In this document: positions 24,308-32,810 of the stretch, piece after piece
Layout of the letters: each line of letters starts with the position of its first letter
Position numbering within the stretch: the first letter of the stretch is position 1
DNA from: Alphaproteobacteria bacterium UBA6324
GTDB lineage: Bacteria > Pseudomonadota > Alphaproteobacteria > CAAGCB01 > CAG-977
Length of the DNA stretch: 64,000 bases
Assembly (NCBI GenBank): GCA_002439085.1
Contig: DJSW01000018.1
Location: forward strand, 62,001-126,000
Direction of reading: 5' to 3'
Notes under the pieces: model-generated
Told to the model about the DNA's origin: nothing
Databases searched by the model: none
Seen by the model: only the letters and a program-made list of their open reading frames with translations
Translations under genes and position numbers: made by a program

Positions 24308-26767
24308 TTAAAACTCTTTTTGCGCCCGCAAAAAATCGGGCAGATCCGCCGCCGGCATCGGTTTGCTGATATAGTACCCCTGAATGACATCGCATCCCTG
24401 TTTTTTCAGCAATTCCAGCTGTTCTTTGGTTTCGACGCCCTCGGACACGATTTCCAAGCCCAACGTATGCCCCAGATTGATAATGGCCTGCGCGATTTCC
24501 GCGTCGTCGTAGTTATGCGTCATGTCGCGCACGAAAGACTGGTCGATTTTCAATCTGTCCACCGCAAAACGCTTCAAATAGCTGAGCGACGAATATCCCG
24601 TGCCGAAATCGTCGATCGCCAATTTTATCCCGATGCGGGACAGGCGCGACAGGATGTTGTCAGCCTTGCGCGCGTCCTGCATGACGACGCTTTCCGTCAA
24701 CTCCAATTCCAGCCGCTTCGGATCGACGCCGCTGTCGATCAACACCTTTTCAATGGAACCGGCCAGATCCTCCTGCTGGAACTGGATGGCGGACAAATTG
24801 ACCGCGACCGAAATTTCCGGCAATCCCATTTGATCCCACAGCTTCATATAACGCAGGGCTTCCTTTAAAATCCAATCGCCCAGCGGAATGATCAGCCCCG
24901 TGTCTTCGGCGATCGGGATGAAACGCACCGGCGAAACCATGCCGCGCGTCGGGTGGAACCAGCGCACCAACGCTTCGACCGCGTTGACCTTGCCCGTTTT
25001 AACGTCCAGCTGCGGCTGGAAAAACAAGGCGAATTCGTTTTGCACCAACCCTTTGCGCAAATCGCGTTCCAAAGCCAGCCGATCTTCGGTTTCCTCGTTC
25101 ATTTCCTGCGAAAAGAAAAAGTAGCTGTTCGGCGCGGAATGCGCGGCCGTGCGCAAAGCCATATCGGCGAAATTGACCAGCTTGTCCGGTTCCGTCCCGT
25201 CGTCCGGAAAGATCGAAATGCCGACATTCGCGCCGATGTTGACTTCGGTTCCGTCCAAAAAAATCGGTGCCAAAATCGTTTCAATCATCGTTCGCGCGCT
25301 TAACGCCGCGGTTTCCGTGTTCGGCACGTCCTCGACGATCATCGTGAACTCGTCCCCGCCGATGCGCGCGACGAAATCTTTCGGCGATGCCATTTTCAAC
25401 AGCCGCTCGGCGACCGTTTTCAACAAATTGTCGCCCGCCGCGTGTCCCAACGTATCGTTGATGCGGTTGAAATTCGTCAAATCGGCAAAGATCAAAGCCG
25501 CTTTCTTTCCGCGGCTGTCCGCGCGGTGCAAAATCTGGCGCAGCTGTTCGTGGAACAAACGGCGGTTGGGCAACCCCGTCAACTGGTCATAATTGGCCAG
25601 ATGCATGATCCGCCCCTCGGCGTTTTTGCGATCCGTCACGTCGTCGCGCACGATCACGCAATAGGCCAAATCGCCGTTGGCATCTAAAATCGGGGAAATG
25701 CGTTCGTCCACCGTGTAAAGGGAACCCGATTTGTGGCGTTCGACAATTTCACCGCGCCACCCTTTGCCCGCGCGCAGAACGCTCCACATTTCCGAATAGA
25801 ACGCCTCGTTCTGGAAATCCGTGCGCTGATGCACCAGCTTGTGTCCCAAAATCTCTTCGCGCCGATAACCGCTTTGAATGCAAAAGGCATTGTTCACCCA
25901 CAAAGCAGCACCTGTTTCGTCCGTAATGACAAACGCGTTCGGGGAAATTTCCAACGCGGCGCGCTGCAATCGCATACTCTGCTGGTCGGCGGCAAACTGC
26001 ATGGCCATGGCCACGCGCAGGGAAAACGTTTCAATCCGCTGAATGGTCACGCTGTCCAGCTTGCCCAATCCGGAATGGATTTCCAAAACGCCGTCAACGC
26101 CGTCGTGCGTCACCAACGGAAACGCGATGATCTGCCGGATGTGTTCGCGGCCGTCGGCGTCAACGATCTTGTCGTCGGCCAATTCGACAACGAACGTCCG
26201 CTTGGAACGGATCGCCTGCCCCGTCGGGCCGAACGTTTCCGTCAAATCGTCCCACCGGATCGGTTTTGCGGGAAATCCGGCGGCCAACTTTCCGGCGACG
26301 GCGCAAACGTCGATCGAACCGTCCTTTTCCTTTCGTCCGATCCACACCAAGGGGCACCCCAGCAGCTCGACGATTTTTTCGCACAGGAAAGAGCAGAACT
26401 GTTCGTACGTCTGGCCGCGCAAAACACGGCGTAGCGTCGCGTGCAAAATGGCGTCCATGCTTTCGGACATCTGGCGTCTGGAAATATCGCGCAACTGGCA
26501 GATGTAACCGCCGTCAAAGGGGGTGACGACTGCTTCGACGGGAAATTCCGTGTCGTTTTTGCGCAATCCGACGGCCTCTGTCGTATTGGCCGGAACGTTT
26601 TCGCCGCACACTTCGCCCAGCGCGCCAAAAACGGCACCGACATGGTTGGCGTCCGGCAAAACGGCGGCGACCCGCATACCGTTCAGTTCGTCATTGTCAT
26701 AACCGAACATCCGGTGCGCGGTGGCGTTGGCCGAAAAAATCCGCCCGTCCGGCGTGATTTTCAGCAC
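24308..26767 (-). CDS. PAS-GAF-PAS-GGDEF-EAL signalling protein (c-di-GMP turnover)
   Basis: This 819-residue cytoplasmic protein has two PAS domains (about 1-90 and 270-380) around a GAF domain (about 110-265). An intact diguanylate cyclase domain follows (GGDEF at 470-474, with FVARIGGDEFTMIVED) and an intact phosphodiesterase domain (EAL at 598-600, then ELTESVV and DDFGTGYSS). It could make or destroy c-di-GMP under sensory control. GTG 26767 is the first standard start. Upstream codons LVSLLKNNQSAV still read like PAS coding but have no ATG, GTG or TTG, so the true start may be non-standard. A MotA/MotB pair lies divergent beside it. Confidence 0.88.
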   Translation of the reverse strand: MLKITPDGRIFSANATAHRMFGYDNDELNGMRVAAVLPDANHVGAVFGALGEVCGENVPANTTEAVGLRKNDTEFPVEAVVTPFDGGYICQLRDISRRQMSESMDAILHATLRRVLRGQTYEQFCSFLCEKIVELLGCPLVWIGRKEKDGSIDVCAVAGKLAAGFPAKPIRWDDLTETFGPTGQAIRSKRTFVVELADDKIVDADGREHIRQIIAFPLVTHDGVDGVLEIHSGLGKLDSVTIQRIETFSLRVAMAMQFAADQQSMRLQRAALEISPNAFVITDETGAALWVNNAFCIQSGYRREEILGHKLVHQRTDFQNEAFYSEMWSVLRAGKGWRGEIVERHKSGSLYTVDERISPILDANGDLAYCVIVRDDVTDRKNAEGRIMHLANYDQLTGLPNRRLFHEQLRQILHRADSRGKKAALIFADLTNFNRINDTLGHAAGDNLLKTVAERLLKMASPKDFVARIGGDEFTMIVEDVPNTETAALSARTMIETILAPIFLDGTEVNIGANVGISIFPDDGTEPDKLVNFADMALRTAAHSAPNSYFFFSQEMNEETEDRLALERDLRKGLVQNEFALFFQPQLDVKTGKVNAVEALVRWFHPTRGMVSPVRFIPIAEDTGLIIPLGDWILKEALRYMKLWDQMGLPEISVAVNLSAIQFQQEDLAGSIEKVLIDSGVDPKRLELELTESVVMQDARKADNILSRLSRIGIKLAIDDFGTGYSSLSYLKRFAVDRLKIDQSFVRDMTHNYDDAEIAQAIINLGHTLGLEIVSEGVETKEQLELLKKQGCDVIQGYYISKPMPAADLPDFLRAQKEF

Positions 26768-26982
26768 GGCGCTTTGATTGTTTTTCAGCAGCGAAACCAG
26801 TTTTCCGATCCTTCCATAGGCCTTAAAAAACTTTTTAGCTTTATAACCGAAGCCGGACGAAAATCCAAGTTTTTTTCGCCGCTTTAAATTAAAAAAGGGG
26901 CATCCCGTTTTAAACGTTGATTTTTCCGCCGCCGCGCTGTAAAAAATATTATCTGAAAGCTTGCATCGACTAAGGATAAACC

Positions 26983-27783
26983 ATGTCTAAAAGTTCTCTT
27001 TTCGGTCTGATCCTCGGCTGGGGGATTGTGTTCATCTCGATCCGTCTGGCGACGCCGGACATGCTGATGTTCTGGGATTTGAACAGCTTTTTGCTGGTCA
27101 TCATCGGGCCGTACTTTTCCATGCTGATGGCGTATTCGGGATCGGATGTCCACGCGGCGAACAAAAACTGGCTGGGCATTTTCAAAAACCGGAAAATCGA
27201 CGCCGTTTCATATAAGGACGAGGTCGGCCGTTTCGTGCGTTGGGCATACATCACACAGAAAAACGGTTTGCAAGGTTTGGAAAACGACGCTATGTCGTCC
27301 GTCGGCGATGACGATCCGTTTTTGAAATACGGGGTCGAGCTGGTCATTTCCGGATACACCGGCGCGGAAGTCCGCGAAATCTTAAAAGAATCCGCTTTCA
27401 GCTCTTATCAGCGATCCGGCAAGCCCGCAGAAATTTTGACAAACATCGGCGCATACGCCCCCGCGTTCGGCATGGCGGGCACGCTGATCGGTCTGGTCGT
27501 GATGCTGGGGAACATGGGCGCGGATCCCGCGTCAATCGGCACGGGTATGGCCGTCGCTTTGATCACGACGTTTTACGGGGTTATGTCCGCCCGCCTGATC
27601 TATCTGCCGGCCGGCATCAAGCTGTCCGCCCGCAATGACGAAGAGCTGTTCCGCAACCTGCTGATCACGGAAAGCCTTGTCCTGCTGGCCGAACGCAAAA
27701 GCCCCCGCTACATTCAGGACAAACTGAACGCTTTCATCGACCCGTCGCAGCATTTTCTGATCGACCGCGATATGCAACGCTGA
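26983..27783 (+). CDS. motA: MotA-like stator protein
   Basis: This 266-residue membrane protein has four predicted transmembrane segments and the MotA/ExbB-family proton-channel core (GAYAPAFGMAGTLIGLVVML, then VALITTFYGVMSARLIYLPA). The cytoplasmic loop contains FRNLLITESLVLLAERKSPRYIQDKL, typical of MotA/PomA. It forms the flagellar stator with MotB, the next gene 12 bases downstream. No other flagellar gene is in the window. AAGGA lies upstream of the ATG. Confidence 0.88.
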   Translation: MSKSSLFGLILGWGIVFISIRLATPDMLMFWDLNSFLLVIIGPYFSMLMAYSGSDVHAANKNWLGIFKNRKIDAVSYKDEVGRFVRWAYITQKNGLQGLENDAMSSVGDDDPFLKYGVELVISGYTGAEVREILKESAFSSYQRSGKPAEILTNIGAYAPAFGMAGTLIGLVVMLGNMGADPASIGTGMAVALITTFYGVMSARLIYLPAGIKLSARNDEELFRNLLITESLVLLAERKSPRYIQDKLNAFIDPSQHFLIDRDMQR

Positions 27784-27795
27784 CGGAGGCCGGAA

Positions 27796-28458
27796 ATGGA
27801 TTTACCCCCGAAGAAAAAAGAGGTCAACACCGACGACTGGCAAGGGACTTACGGCGACTGCGTCACGTTGTTGCTGTGCTTTTTCGTGATGCTGCTGGCG
27901 GCGTCGAAAATGGACACCGTGATGTTCGAGCAGATCCGCACGGGTATGACGCGCGAATTTATGGACAGACCCGTTGATCAGCCGATCACCCTGCTGCGCG
28001 CCGATCTGGACGACGATTTGAAAGTCCTGTCCATGGACACCGTTTCCTCTTTGGGCAGCGACCATTTGGGGCTGGTTCTGGATCTGGAAACCGACACGTT
28101 TTTCGACGCGGGGTCGGCAACGCTGAAAGCGGCCGCCATTCCCGTTTTGCGCCGTTTGGCGTCCACTTTGAACGCGCCGCGCTATAAAATCTTCCGTTTC
28201 GAGGTGCAGGGACACACGGACGACAGCCCGATCAACACGCCGCAATTCCCGTCGAACTGGGAACTGTCGTCGGCGCGCGCGTCCGCCGTCACGCGCTTTC
28301 TGATCCGCAGCGGCATCGACCCCACCCGCCTGCGCGCCGTCGGTTTGGCCGACATCCAGCCGCGCTATCCGAACAGGGACGCCAACGGGGAACCGATCGC
28401 CCACAACCGGCAACGCAACCGCCGCGTCCGTTTGCGCATGGATCCCGTCTATAAATAA
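27796..28458 (+). CDS. motB: MotB-like stator protein with OmpA-type peptidoglycan-binding domain
   Basis: This 220-residue protein has a single N-terminal transmembrane helix (YGDCVTLLLCFFVMLLAAS) with Asp21 at the site of the proton-binding Asp of MotB. A short plug region follows, then an OmpA-like domain (TFFDAGSATLKAAAIPVLRR, QGHTDD, WELSSARASAVTRFLI) that anchors the stator to peptidoglycan. The pair with motA forms an ion-driven stator. Use by a flagellum or by another envelope machine cannot be told from this window. Confidence 0.88.
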   Translation: MDLPPKKKEVNTDDWQGTYGDCVTLLLCFFVMLLAASKMDTVMFEQIRTGMTREFMDRPVDQPITLLRADLDDDLKVLSMDTVSSLGSDHLGLVLDLETDTFFDAGSATLKAAAIPVLRRLASTLNAPRYKIFRFEVQGHTDDSPINTPQFPSNWELSSARASAVTRFLIRSGIDPTRLRAVGLADIQPRYPNRDANGEPIAHNRQRNRRVRLRMDPVYK

Positions 28459-28460
28459 GC

Positions 28461-28484
28461 AAAAGGCGGCTTGTTTCAGCCGCC
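28461..28484 (-). terminator. Terminator of the minus-strand mfd-to-TIGR04076 run
   Basis: On the minus strand GGCGGC pairs with GCCGCC across the loop TGAAACAA and is followed by TTTT. The loop contains the TGA stop codon of the last gene. Confidence 0.7.
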
Positions 28485-28826
28485 CGCGAATTTGCCTTTG
28501 AAAAAGTTTTCGTTTCCCGTTTTTCGGGCGGTCAGCCTGAAAACAACGCATCCGTCGGGACAAACGACCGTTTTCGTGTATTTGCCCTCTCCGCCGATGT
28601 TTTCCAAATCGCCGCCGCTTCTGACCGCTTCCATCACGGGAAACAGAACGGTCATCACCTTTGAACAAATCCCCTGCCCGCACTGATTGACCGGACAGCC
28701 GTAGGTGCATTTGTAAACGTCGCCGATTTCTTCGCCGTTGCGGCAGTAATGCTCCGTATGATCGCCGCGCAGAAACCCTGTCACTTCGATTTCAAATTCG
28801 TATTCCTCGGCATACCATTTTTTCAT
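28476..28826 (-). CDS. TIGR04076-type Cys-rich protein
   Basis: This 116-residue protein contains the conserved TIGR04076 core: CTYGCPVNQCGQGICSKVMT and later GGEGKYTKTVVCPDGCVVF. The Cys clusters (CxxxCxxxxCxxxxC and CxxxC) suggest metal or Fe-S binding, but no function is known for the family. It overlaps the alpha/beta hydrolase stop by 4 bases (ATGA) and ends within a terminator, so it is the last gene of the minus-strand run. Confidence 0.82.
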   Translation of the reverse strand: MKKWYAEEYEFEIEVTGFLRGDHTEHYCRNGEEIGDVYKCTYGCPVNQCGQGICSKVMTVLFPVMEAVRSGGDLENIGGEGKYTKTVVCPDGCVVFRLTARKTGNENFFKGKFAGG

Positions 28827-29581
28827 AACACCCCTCCGGTCAGGATATTCAGTTCGTTTTCCAAAACGGCCAGCTCATCCGGTTCGGACAGGCGGTGACC
28901 GCTGTTTTTCAAAACAATCACTTTAACGTTTTCACTTTTCAGCGCATCCATTGTTTTAAAAGCCGTTTCGACCGGAACGCAGTCATCCTTCGCCCCATGG
29001 ATCAATGTGACGGGACAACGGATGTCCAGACTATCCGTCCCGTTTAAAACCAGATGCTTTTTGCCGTCCTCGAACAAAGCGCGCGTCCACGGATCGCCCT
29101 GCTCCGTCCAACCGTTCGGCGTGTAAATAACGCCTTTTTCCATCACGTCTTTTTTCTGCTCGTCGGAAAACGAATTCCAAACACCGACCGTGAAATCCGC
29201 GGCGGCGGCCAATCCGACGACGGCCTTGACGCGTTTAGGACGCGCGACGGCGGTCAGCAAAGCGATCCACCCGCCCATGGAACTGCCAACCAAAACAACG
29301 GGATTTTCCGTTATCCGGTCGATAATTTCCAACGCGTTTTCGCGCCAGACGCCGATTGTTCCATCCGTGTAACGGCCCGAAGATTCTCCGTGTCCGATAA
29401 AATCAAACGCGACATACCCCCACCCGCGCCGTTCGCACACGCCTTGTAAAAACAGAGATTTGGACGCGTTTTTATCCGACAGCGTGCCGTGCATGAAAAC
29501 GACATCCAACGGCAACCGCCCTTTCACGCGGCGGCAGGACAAAGACCGACCGTCTTTCAAATCCAAAGTCAGATCCATCAT
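28823..29581 (-). CDS. Alpha/beta hydrolase
   Basis: This 252-residue serine hydrolase shows the nucleophile elbow GSSMGG (VVLVGSSMGGWIALL), an oxyanion-side HGTLSD turn and the VFDFIGHGES-like strand (YVAFDFIGHGESSGR), with Asp in GAKDDCVPVE and His in KNSGHRLSEPDEL completing the triad. This fits small-molecule esterases of the BAAT/BEM46 or BdhA-like group; substrate unknown. It starts 6 bases after the Sel1-repeat gene and overlaps the next gene. Confidence 0.88.
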   Translation of the reverse strand: MMDLTLDLKDGRSLSCRRVKGRLPLDVVFMHGTLSDKNASKSLFLQGVCERRGWGYVAFDFIGHGESSGRYTDGTIGVWRENALEIIDRITENPVVLVGSSMGGWIALLTAVARPKRVKAVVGLAAAADFTVGVWNSFSDEQKKDVMEKGVIYTPNGWTEQGDPWTRALFEDGKKHLVLNGTDSLDIRCPVTLIHGAKDDCVPVETAFKTMDALKSENVKVIVLKNSGHRLSEPDELAVLENELNILTGGVL

Positions 29582-29587
29582 TCCCCC

Positions 29588-31165
29588 TTACAGATCCGCG
29601 AACAGATCGTCTTCGTCAGCGGCTTTTGATTTTCCATCGGCCTTTTTATCCTCTTTTTTAGCCGGTTTTGCGTCCTCTTTCTTGTCTTCCGGTTTGTCCA
29701 TGGCGTCACCGTCATCGGAATCGCCGCCGAACAAACCGAACAACTTTTTCTTTTCCGCCTTTGTCGGTTCGGTCTTTTCACCCCAAACGCCGGCTTGCTT
29801 TTTGCCCGCGTCGCGAATTTCCTTGTCCAGATTTTCATCCAGCATCTGCAACGCTTCGGCTATGGTCGGCAAAGAATCCTCATCGGCGTATTTTTTCGCC
29901 AGCAGCATATACTTGTAGCATTCGATCAAATCCGGTTCGACGCCGTTTCCTTCGCAATACATCGGCGCCAAACGGTAAAACGCGATCGGATCGTTGTTTT
30001 TGCCCAATTCGGAATAGATCGCCACGGCCTGCTTCGGATCGGCTTTGATCCCCTGCCCCAAAACATAAACATCGGCCAACGCCAGCTTTGCAACGGCGTT
30101 TCCGGCATCGGCGTTTTGTTTCAGCGTATCAACGACCGGCTGGAAATTGTCGTCGCGCACGGCGCGGTTCAAATCGCGTCTGGAAACGCCGCCGGCAACA
30201 ATGACTTCCTGCACGGCGGTTTTAGCCGTCACCTTGATTTCCTCTTTTTCTTCCTCTTTTTGCGCCGCGTCGTTTTTAGAATCGCCCTCCAGTCCCGCCT
30301 CTTCCAACGAAGCGGCCTCTCTGGCCAAACGCGGCAGGGATTCCTCGCGCGATTTCTTTTTCCATTTCTGCGCCCGACTTTGCGCGACGGCGACATCCTC
30401 GTTGCGCATATTCTGCATCAGCTCGTTGCGTTTTTGCGCCGCTTCCTCTTTCAGCGGCGAAGTGCCGTAAGCGGAAATCAGGTTGAAATAGACGTGCGCG
30501 CCGATCACGTTGAACGGCAATCCGCGCACGGTCGTGTTGGAATACAGCTTGGCCAGCTCCATTTGCGCTTTGACGTTGCCCTGATCGGCGGCCAGCTTGT
30601 ACCAGAACACGGCCTGCGAAAAATCCTGCGGCGTGCCGATACCTTTTAAAAACATCCGCCCCAACGCGATCTGGGCGGGCGCGTATCCCTGATCCGCCGA
30701 TTTTTTATAGTATCCGAACGCCTCGACCGCGTCCTTTTTCACGCCGACACCCTCTTCCAGCATCAGGCCGATGTTGTATTGCGCGGGATAGTTTCCTTTT
30801 TCCGCCGCCTTTTTATACCATTGGAACGCCTTTGCGTAATCCTTGTCGCGCCCCTGTCCGGTGTAAAACGCGTTTCCGATTTTCAGCGCGCCTTTCGCGC
30901 TGCCTTCGTCCGCGGCCTGCTGATAGATCTCCAACGCCTTCATTTCGTCCTGCGGCACACCGGCGCCCTTTTCGTACAAAGCCCCCAAACTGTAACGAGC
31001 TTCGGCGTTTTTTTCTTTTTCGGCCAGCCGCGTCAATTCCTCTATGGCAAAGGCGTAATCACCATCGCCGACGGCCTCCATCGCCTCTTGCAAAGTTGCG
31101 AAAGCAGGCGAAGCGAACGCCAGAAAGGAAACACCGAAAACCAAACGACCGATAGAATGTTTCAT
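29588..31165 (-). CDS. Exported Sel1-repeat protein
   Basis: This 525-residue protein has a signal peptide ending near AFAT. Its N-terminal half holds at least four Sel1 repeats (ARYSLGALYEKGAGVPQDEM, KGALKIGNAFYTGQGRDKDY, AQYNIGLMLEEGVGVKKDAV, AQIALGRMFLKGIGTPQDFS). Further repeats follow at about 355-425 after an acidic linker, and the tail is rich in Lys, Asp and Glu. Such proteins act as periplasmic scaffolds; partner unknown. A GGGGGA site precedes the ATG at 31165. Confidence 0.88.
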   Translation of the reverse strand: MKHSIGRLVFGVSFLAFASPAFATLQEAMEAVGDGDYAFAIEELTRLAEKEKNAEARYSLGALYEKGAGVPQDEMKALEIYQQAADEGSAKGALKIGNAFYTGQGRDKDYAKAFQWYKKAAEKGNYPAQYNIGLMLEEGVGVKKDAVEAFGYYKKSADQGYAPAQIALGRMFLKGIGTPQDFSQAVFWYKLAADQGNVKAQMELAKLYSNTTVRGLPFNVIGAHVYFNLISAYGTSPLKEEAAQKRNELMQNMRNEDVAVAQSRAQKWKKKSREESLPRLAREAASLEEAGLEGDSKNDAAQKEEEKEEIKVTAKTAVQEVIVAGGVSRRDLNRAVRDDNFQPVVDTLKQNADAGNAVAKLALADVYVLGQGIKADPKQAVAIYSELGKNNDPIAFYRLAPMYCEGNGVEPDLIECYKYMLLAKKYADEDSLPTIAEALQMLDENLDKEIRDAGKKQAGVWGEKTEPTKAEKKKLFGLFGGDSDDGDAMDKPEDKKEDAKPAKKEDKKADGKSKAADEDDLFADL

Positions 31166-31185
31166 ATTTCAATCCCCCGAAATGA

Positions 31186-31875
31186 TTAAGGAATGTCGCC
31201 GCGAACGTCTTGCACCATTTGTTCCAAACGTTTGATGTCGTGAACGACCAAAGCCCCGTTTTCGCGCGTGACGATCCCTTGTCTGGCCAAATCGCCCATG
31301 GTGCGGGCGACCGTTTCGCGCACGGTGCTGATGCGCGCGGCAATGTCGCTGTGAACGGGAATGGGGGAAATGTAGATTTTGCCGTCCTTTTCCACCCCCT
31401 GTTTGCGCGCCAGCCGCAGAATTTCCGCGTGGATGCGGTTGTTCGCGCCCAAAGTGGACAGTTCGACAATGCGTTCGTTGGCGTGGCGGATGATCGACGA
31501 CATCCGCTGCATGATGCGCAGGGCGACCAAGGATTCCTTGCGCAATCCGTCGCTGAATTTCTCGGCGGACAAAAACGCGATTTCCGACGGTTCCAAAGCG
31601 ATCACCGTCGCCGACCGCGGCGCTTTGTCGATCGCGGCCATTTCGCCGAAAAAACCGCCGGCTTCAATATCGTCCAAAGTCACTTCGCGGCCGGACAGCG
31701 TATAGATCAATACGCGCACTTTTCCTTTTTGCACGAACAGCAAATCGGAATTCCGGTCTTCGCGGTTGATGATTTCCTGACCGGCGCGAAAGCTTTTCCA
31801 ACGCAGGTGGCGATCCATCTCTTTGCGGAAAGTTTCCGATGTTTCGCTGAAAAGCGGCAATGAATCAATTTTCAA
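31186..31875 (-). CDS. Crp/Fnr family transcriptional regulator
   Basis: This 229-residue regulator has an N-terminal cyclic-nucleotide-binding-type domain (RAGQEIINREDRNSDLLFVQ, GGFFGEMAAIDKAPRSATVI) and a C-terminal HTH (ISTVRETVARTMGDLARQGI). The GEMA...R-SATV pocket is close to CRP-type cAMP-binding proteins, and no Fnr-type Cys cluster is visible. TTG 31875 is chosen because GGGAGG lies 6 bases upstream; an in-frame TTG at 31899 has no such site. It follows purU directly. The ligand is not proven. Confidence 0.9.
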   Translation of the reverse strand: MKIDSLPLFSETSETFRKEMDRHLRWKSFRAGQEIINREDRNSDLLFVQKGKVRVLIYTLSGREVTLDDIEAGGFFGEMAAIDKAPRSATVIALEPSEIAFLSAEKFSDGLRKESLVALRIMQRMSSIIRHANERIVELSTLGANNRIHAEILRLARKQGVEKDGKIYISPIPVHSDIAARISTVRETVARTMGDLARQGIVTRENGALVVHDIKRLEQMVQDVRGDIP

Positions 31876-31903
31876 CGCGATCCTCCCTTTGGCGTTCAAA
31901 ACG

Positions 31904-32773
31904 TCATTTGAAAATCACCGTCCGGTGCCCGTTCAGCAACACGCGGCGTTCCGTATGGTACCGCACGGCGCGTGCCAGAACGATGTTTTCCAGATCCTTG
32001 CCGATCGCGACCAGTTGTTCGGGCGTGTTCGTGTGATCGACACGTTCGACGGCCTGTTCAATGATCGGCCCTTCGTCCAAATCCGCCGTGACGTAATGCG
32101 CCGTCGCCCCGATCAGCTTCACCCCGCGTTCGTACGCCTGATGATACGGCTTCGCCCCTTTGAAACTGGGCAGGAACGAATGGTGGATGTTGATGCAGTG
32201 TCCCGTCAGCGCGCGGCACATATCGTCGGACAGAATCTGCATATAGCGCGCCAAAACGACCAAATCAATATGCAGCTCGTCTTTCAACGCCAGAATTTTG
32301 TTTTCCTGCGCGCGTTTTTCCTCGAACGTCGAACCTTTGGGCAGCGGCAGATAGAAATAAGGGATTTTGTGCCATTCGACGAAATCGCGCATATCTTCGT
32401 GGTTGGAAACGACCCCCGCGATGTCGATGTTCAGCAATCCGGCGCGGTAACGGTACAGCAGATCGTTCAGGCAGTGGCTTTCCTTCGACACCGCCAGCAA
32501 CAGACGCGCCGGCCGGTCGCCGTTGTGCAGTTTCCACGTCATACCGAATTCGTCCGCCACGGCCTGAAAAGCGGCCTTGAAAGCGGGACGGAAGCTTTCG
32601 CCCGTTTCCGTGGTGAAAACGATACGCATAAAAAACAGCTTGCTCAGCGCGTCGCCGAACTGCGCCGCCTCGGTCACGAAACCGCCCTGCTCGGCGATAA
32701 AGCCGAACACGCGCGCCGCGATCCCCGTTTTGTCGGGACAAGTGATTGTCAAAATATGCGTTTCTTTTACCAT
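31904..32773 (-). CDS. purU: Formyltetrahydrofolate deformylase
   Basis: This 289-residue enzyme hydrolyses 10-formyl-THF to THF and formate, feeding free formate to purine synthesis and balancing one-carbon pools. An N-terminal ACT domain (ILTITCPDKTGIAARVFGFI) is followed by a formyltransferase-like domain with INIHHSFLPSFKGAKPYHQA and GATAHYVTADLDEGPIIEQ, which hold the family catalytic residues. Its length is normal. It lies between mfd and the Crp/Fnr gene on the same strand. The neighbouring genes give no functional link. Confidence 0.95.
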   Translation of the reverse strand: MVKETHILTITCPDKTGIAARVFGFIAEQGGFVTEAAQFGDALSKLFFMRIVFTTETGESFRPAFKAAFQAVADEFGMTWKLHNGDRPARLLLAVSKESHCLNDLLYRYRAGLLNIDIAGVVSNHEDMRDFVEWHKIPYFYLPLPKGSTFEEKRAQENKILALKDELHIDLVVLARYMQILSDDMCRALTGHCINIHHSFLPSFKGAKPYHQAYERGVKLIGATAHYVTADLDEGPIIEQAVERVDHTNTPEQLVAIGKDLENIVLARAVRYHTERRVLLNGHRTVIFK

Positions 32774-32810
32774 ACCTTATTCATCCGTTTTAACAGCTTT
32801 TTATCGCAAG

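Noticed and set aside
30779..31189. Plus-strand ORF within the Sel1-repeat gene
   Set aside because: An antisense shadow of the Sel1-repeat gene with no independent signals.
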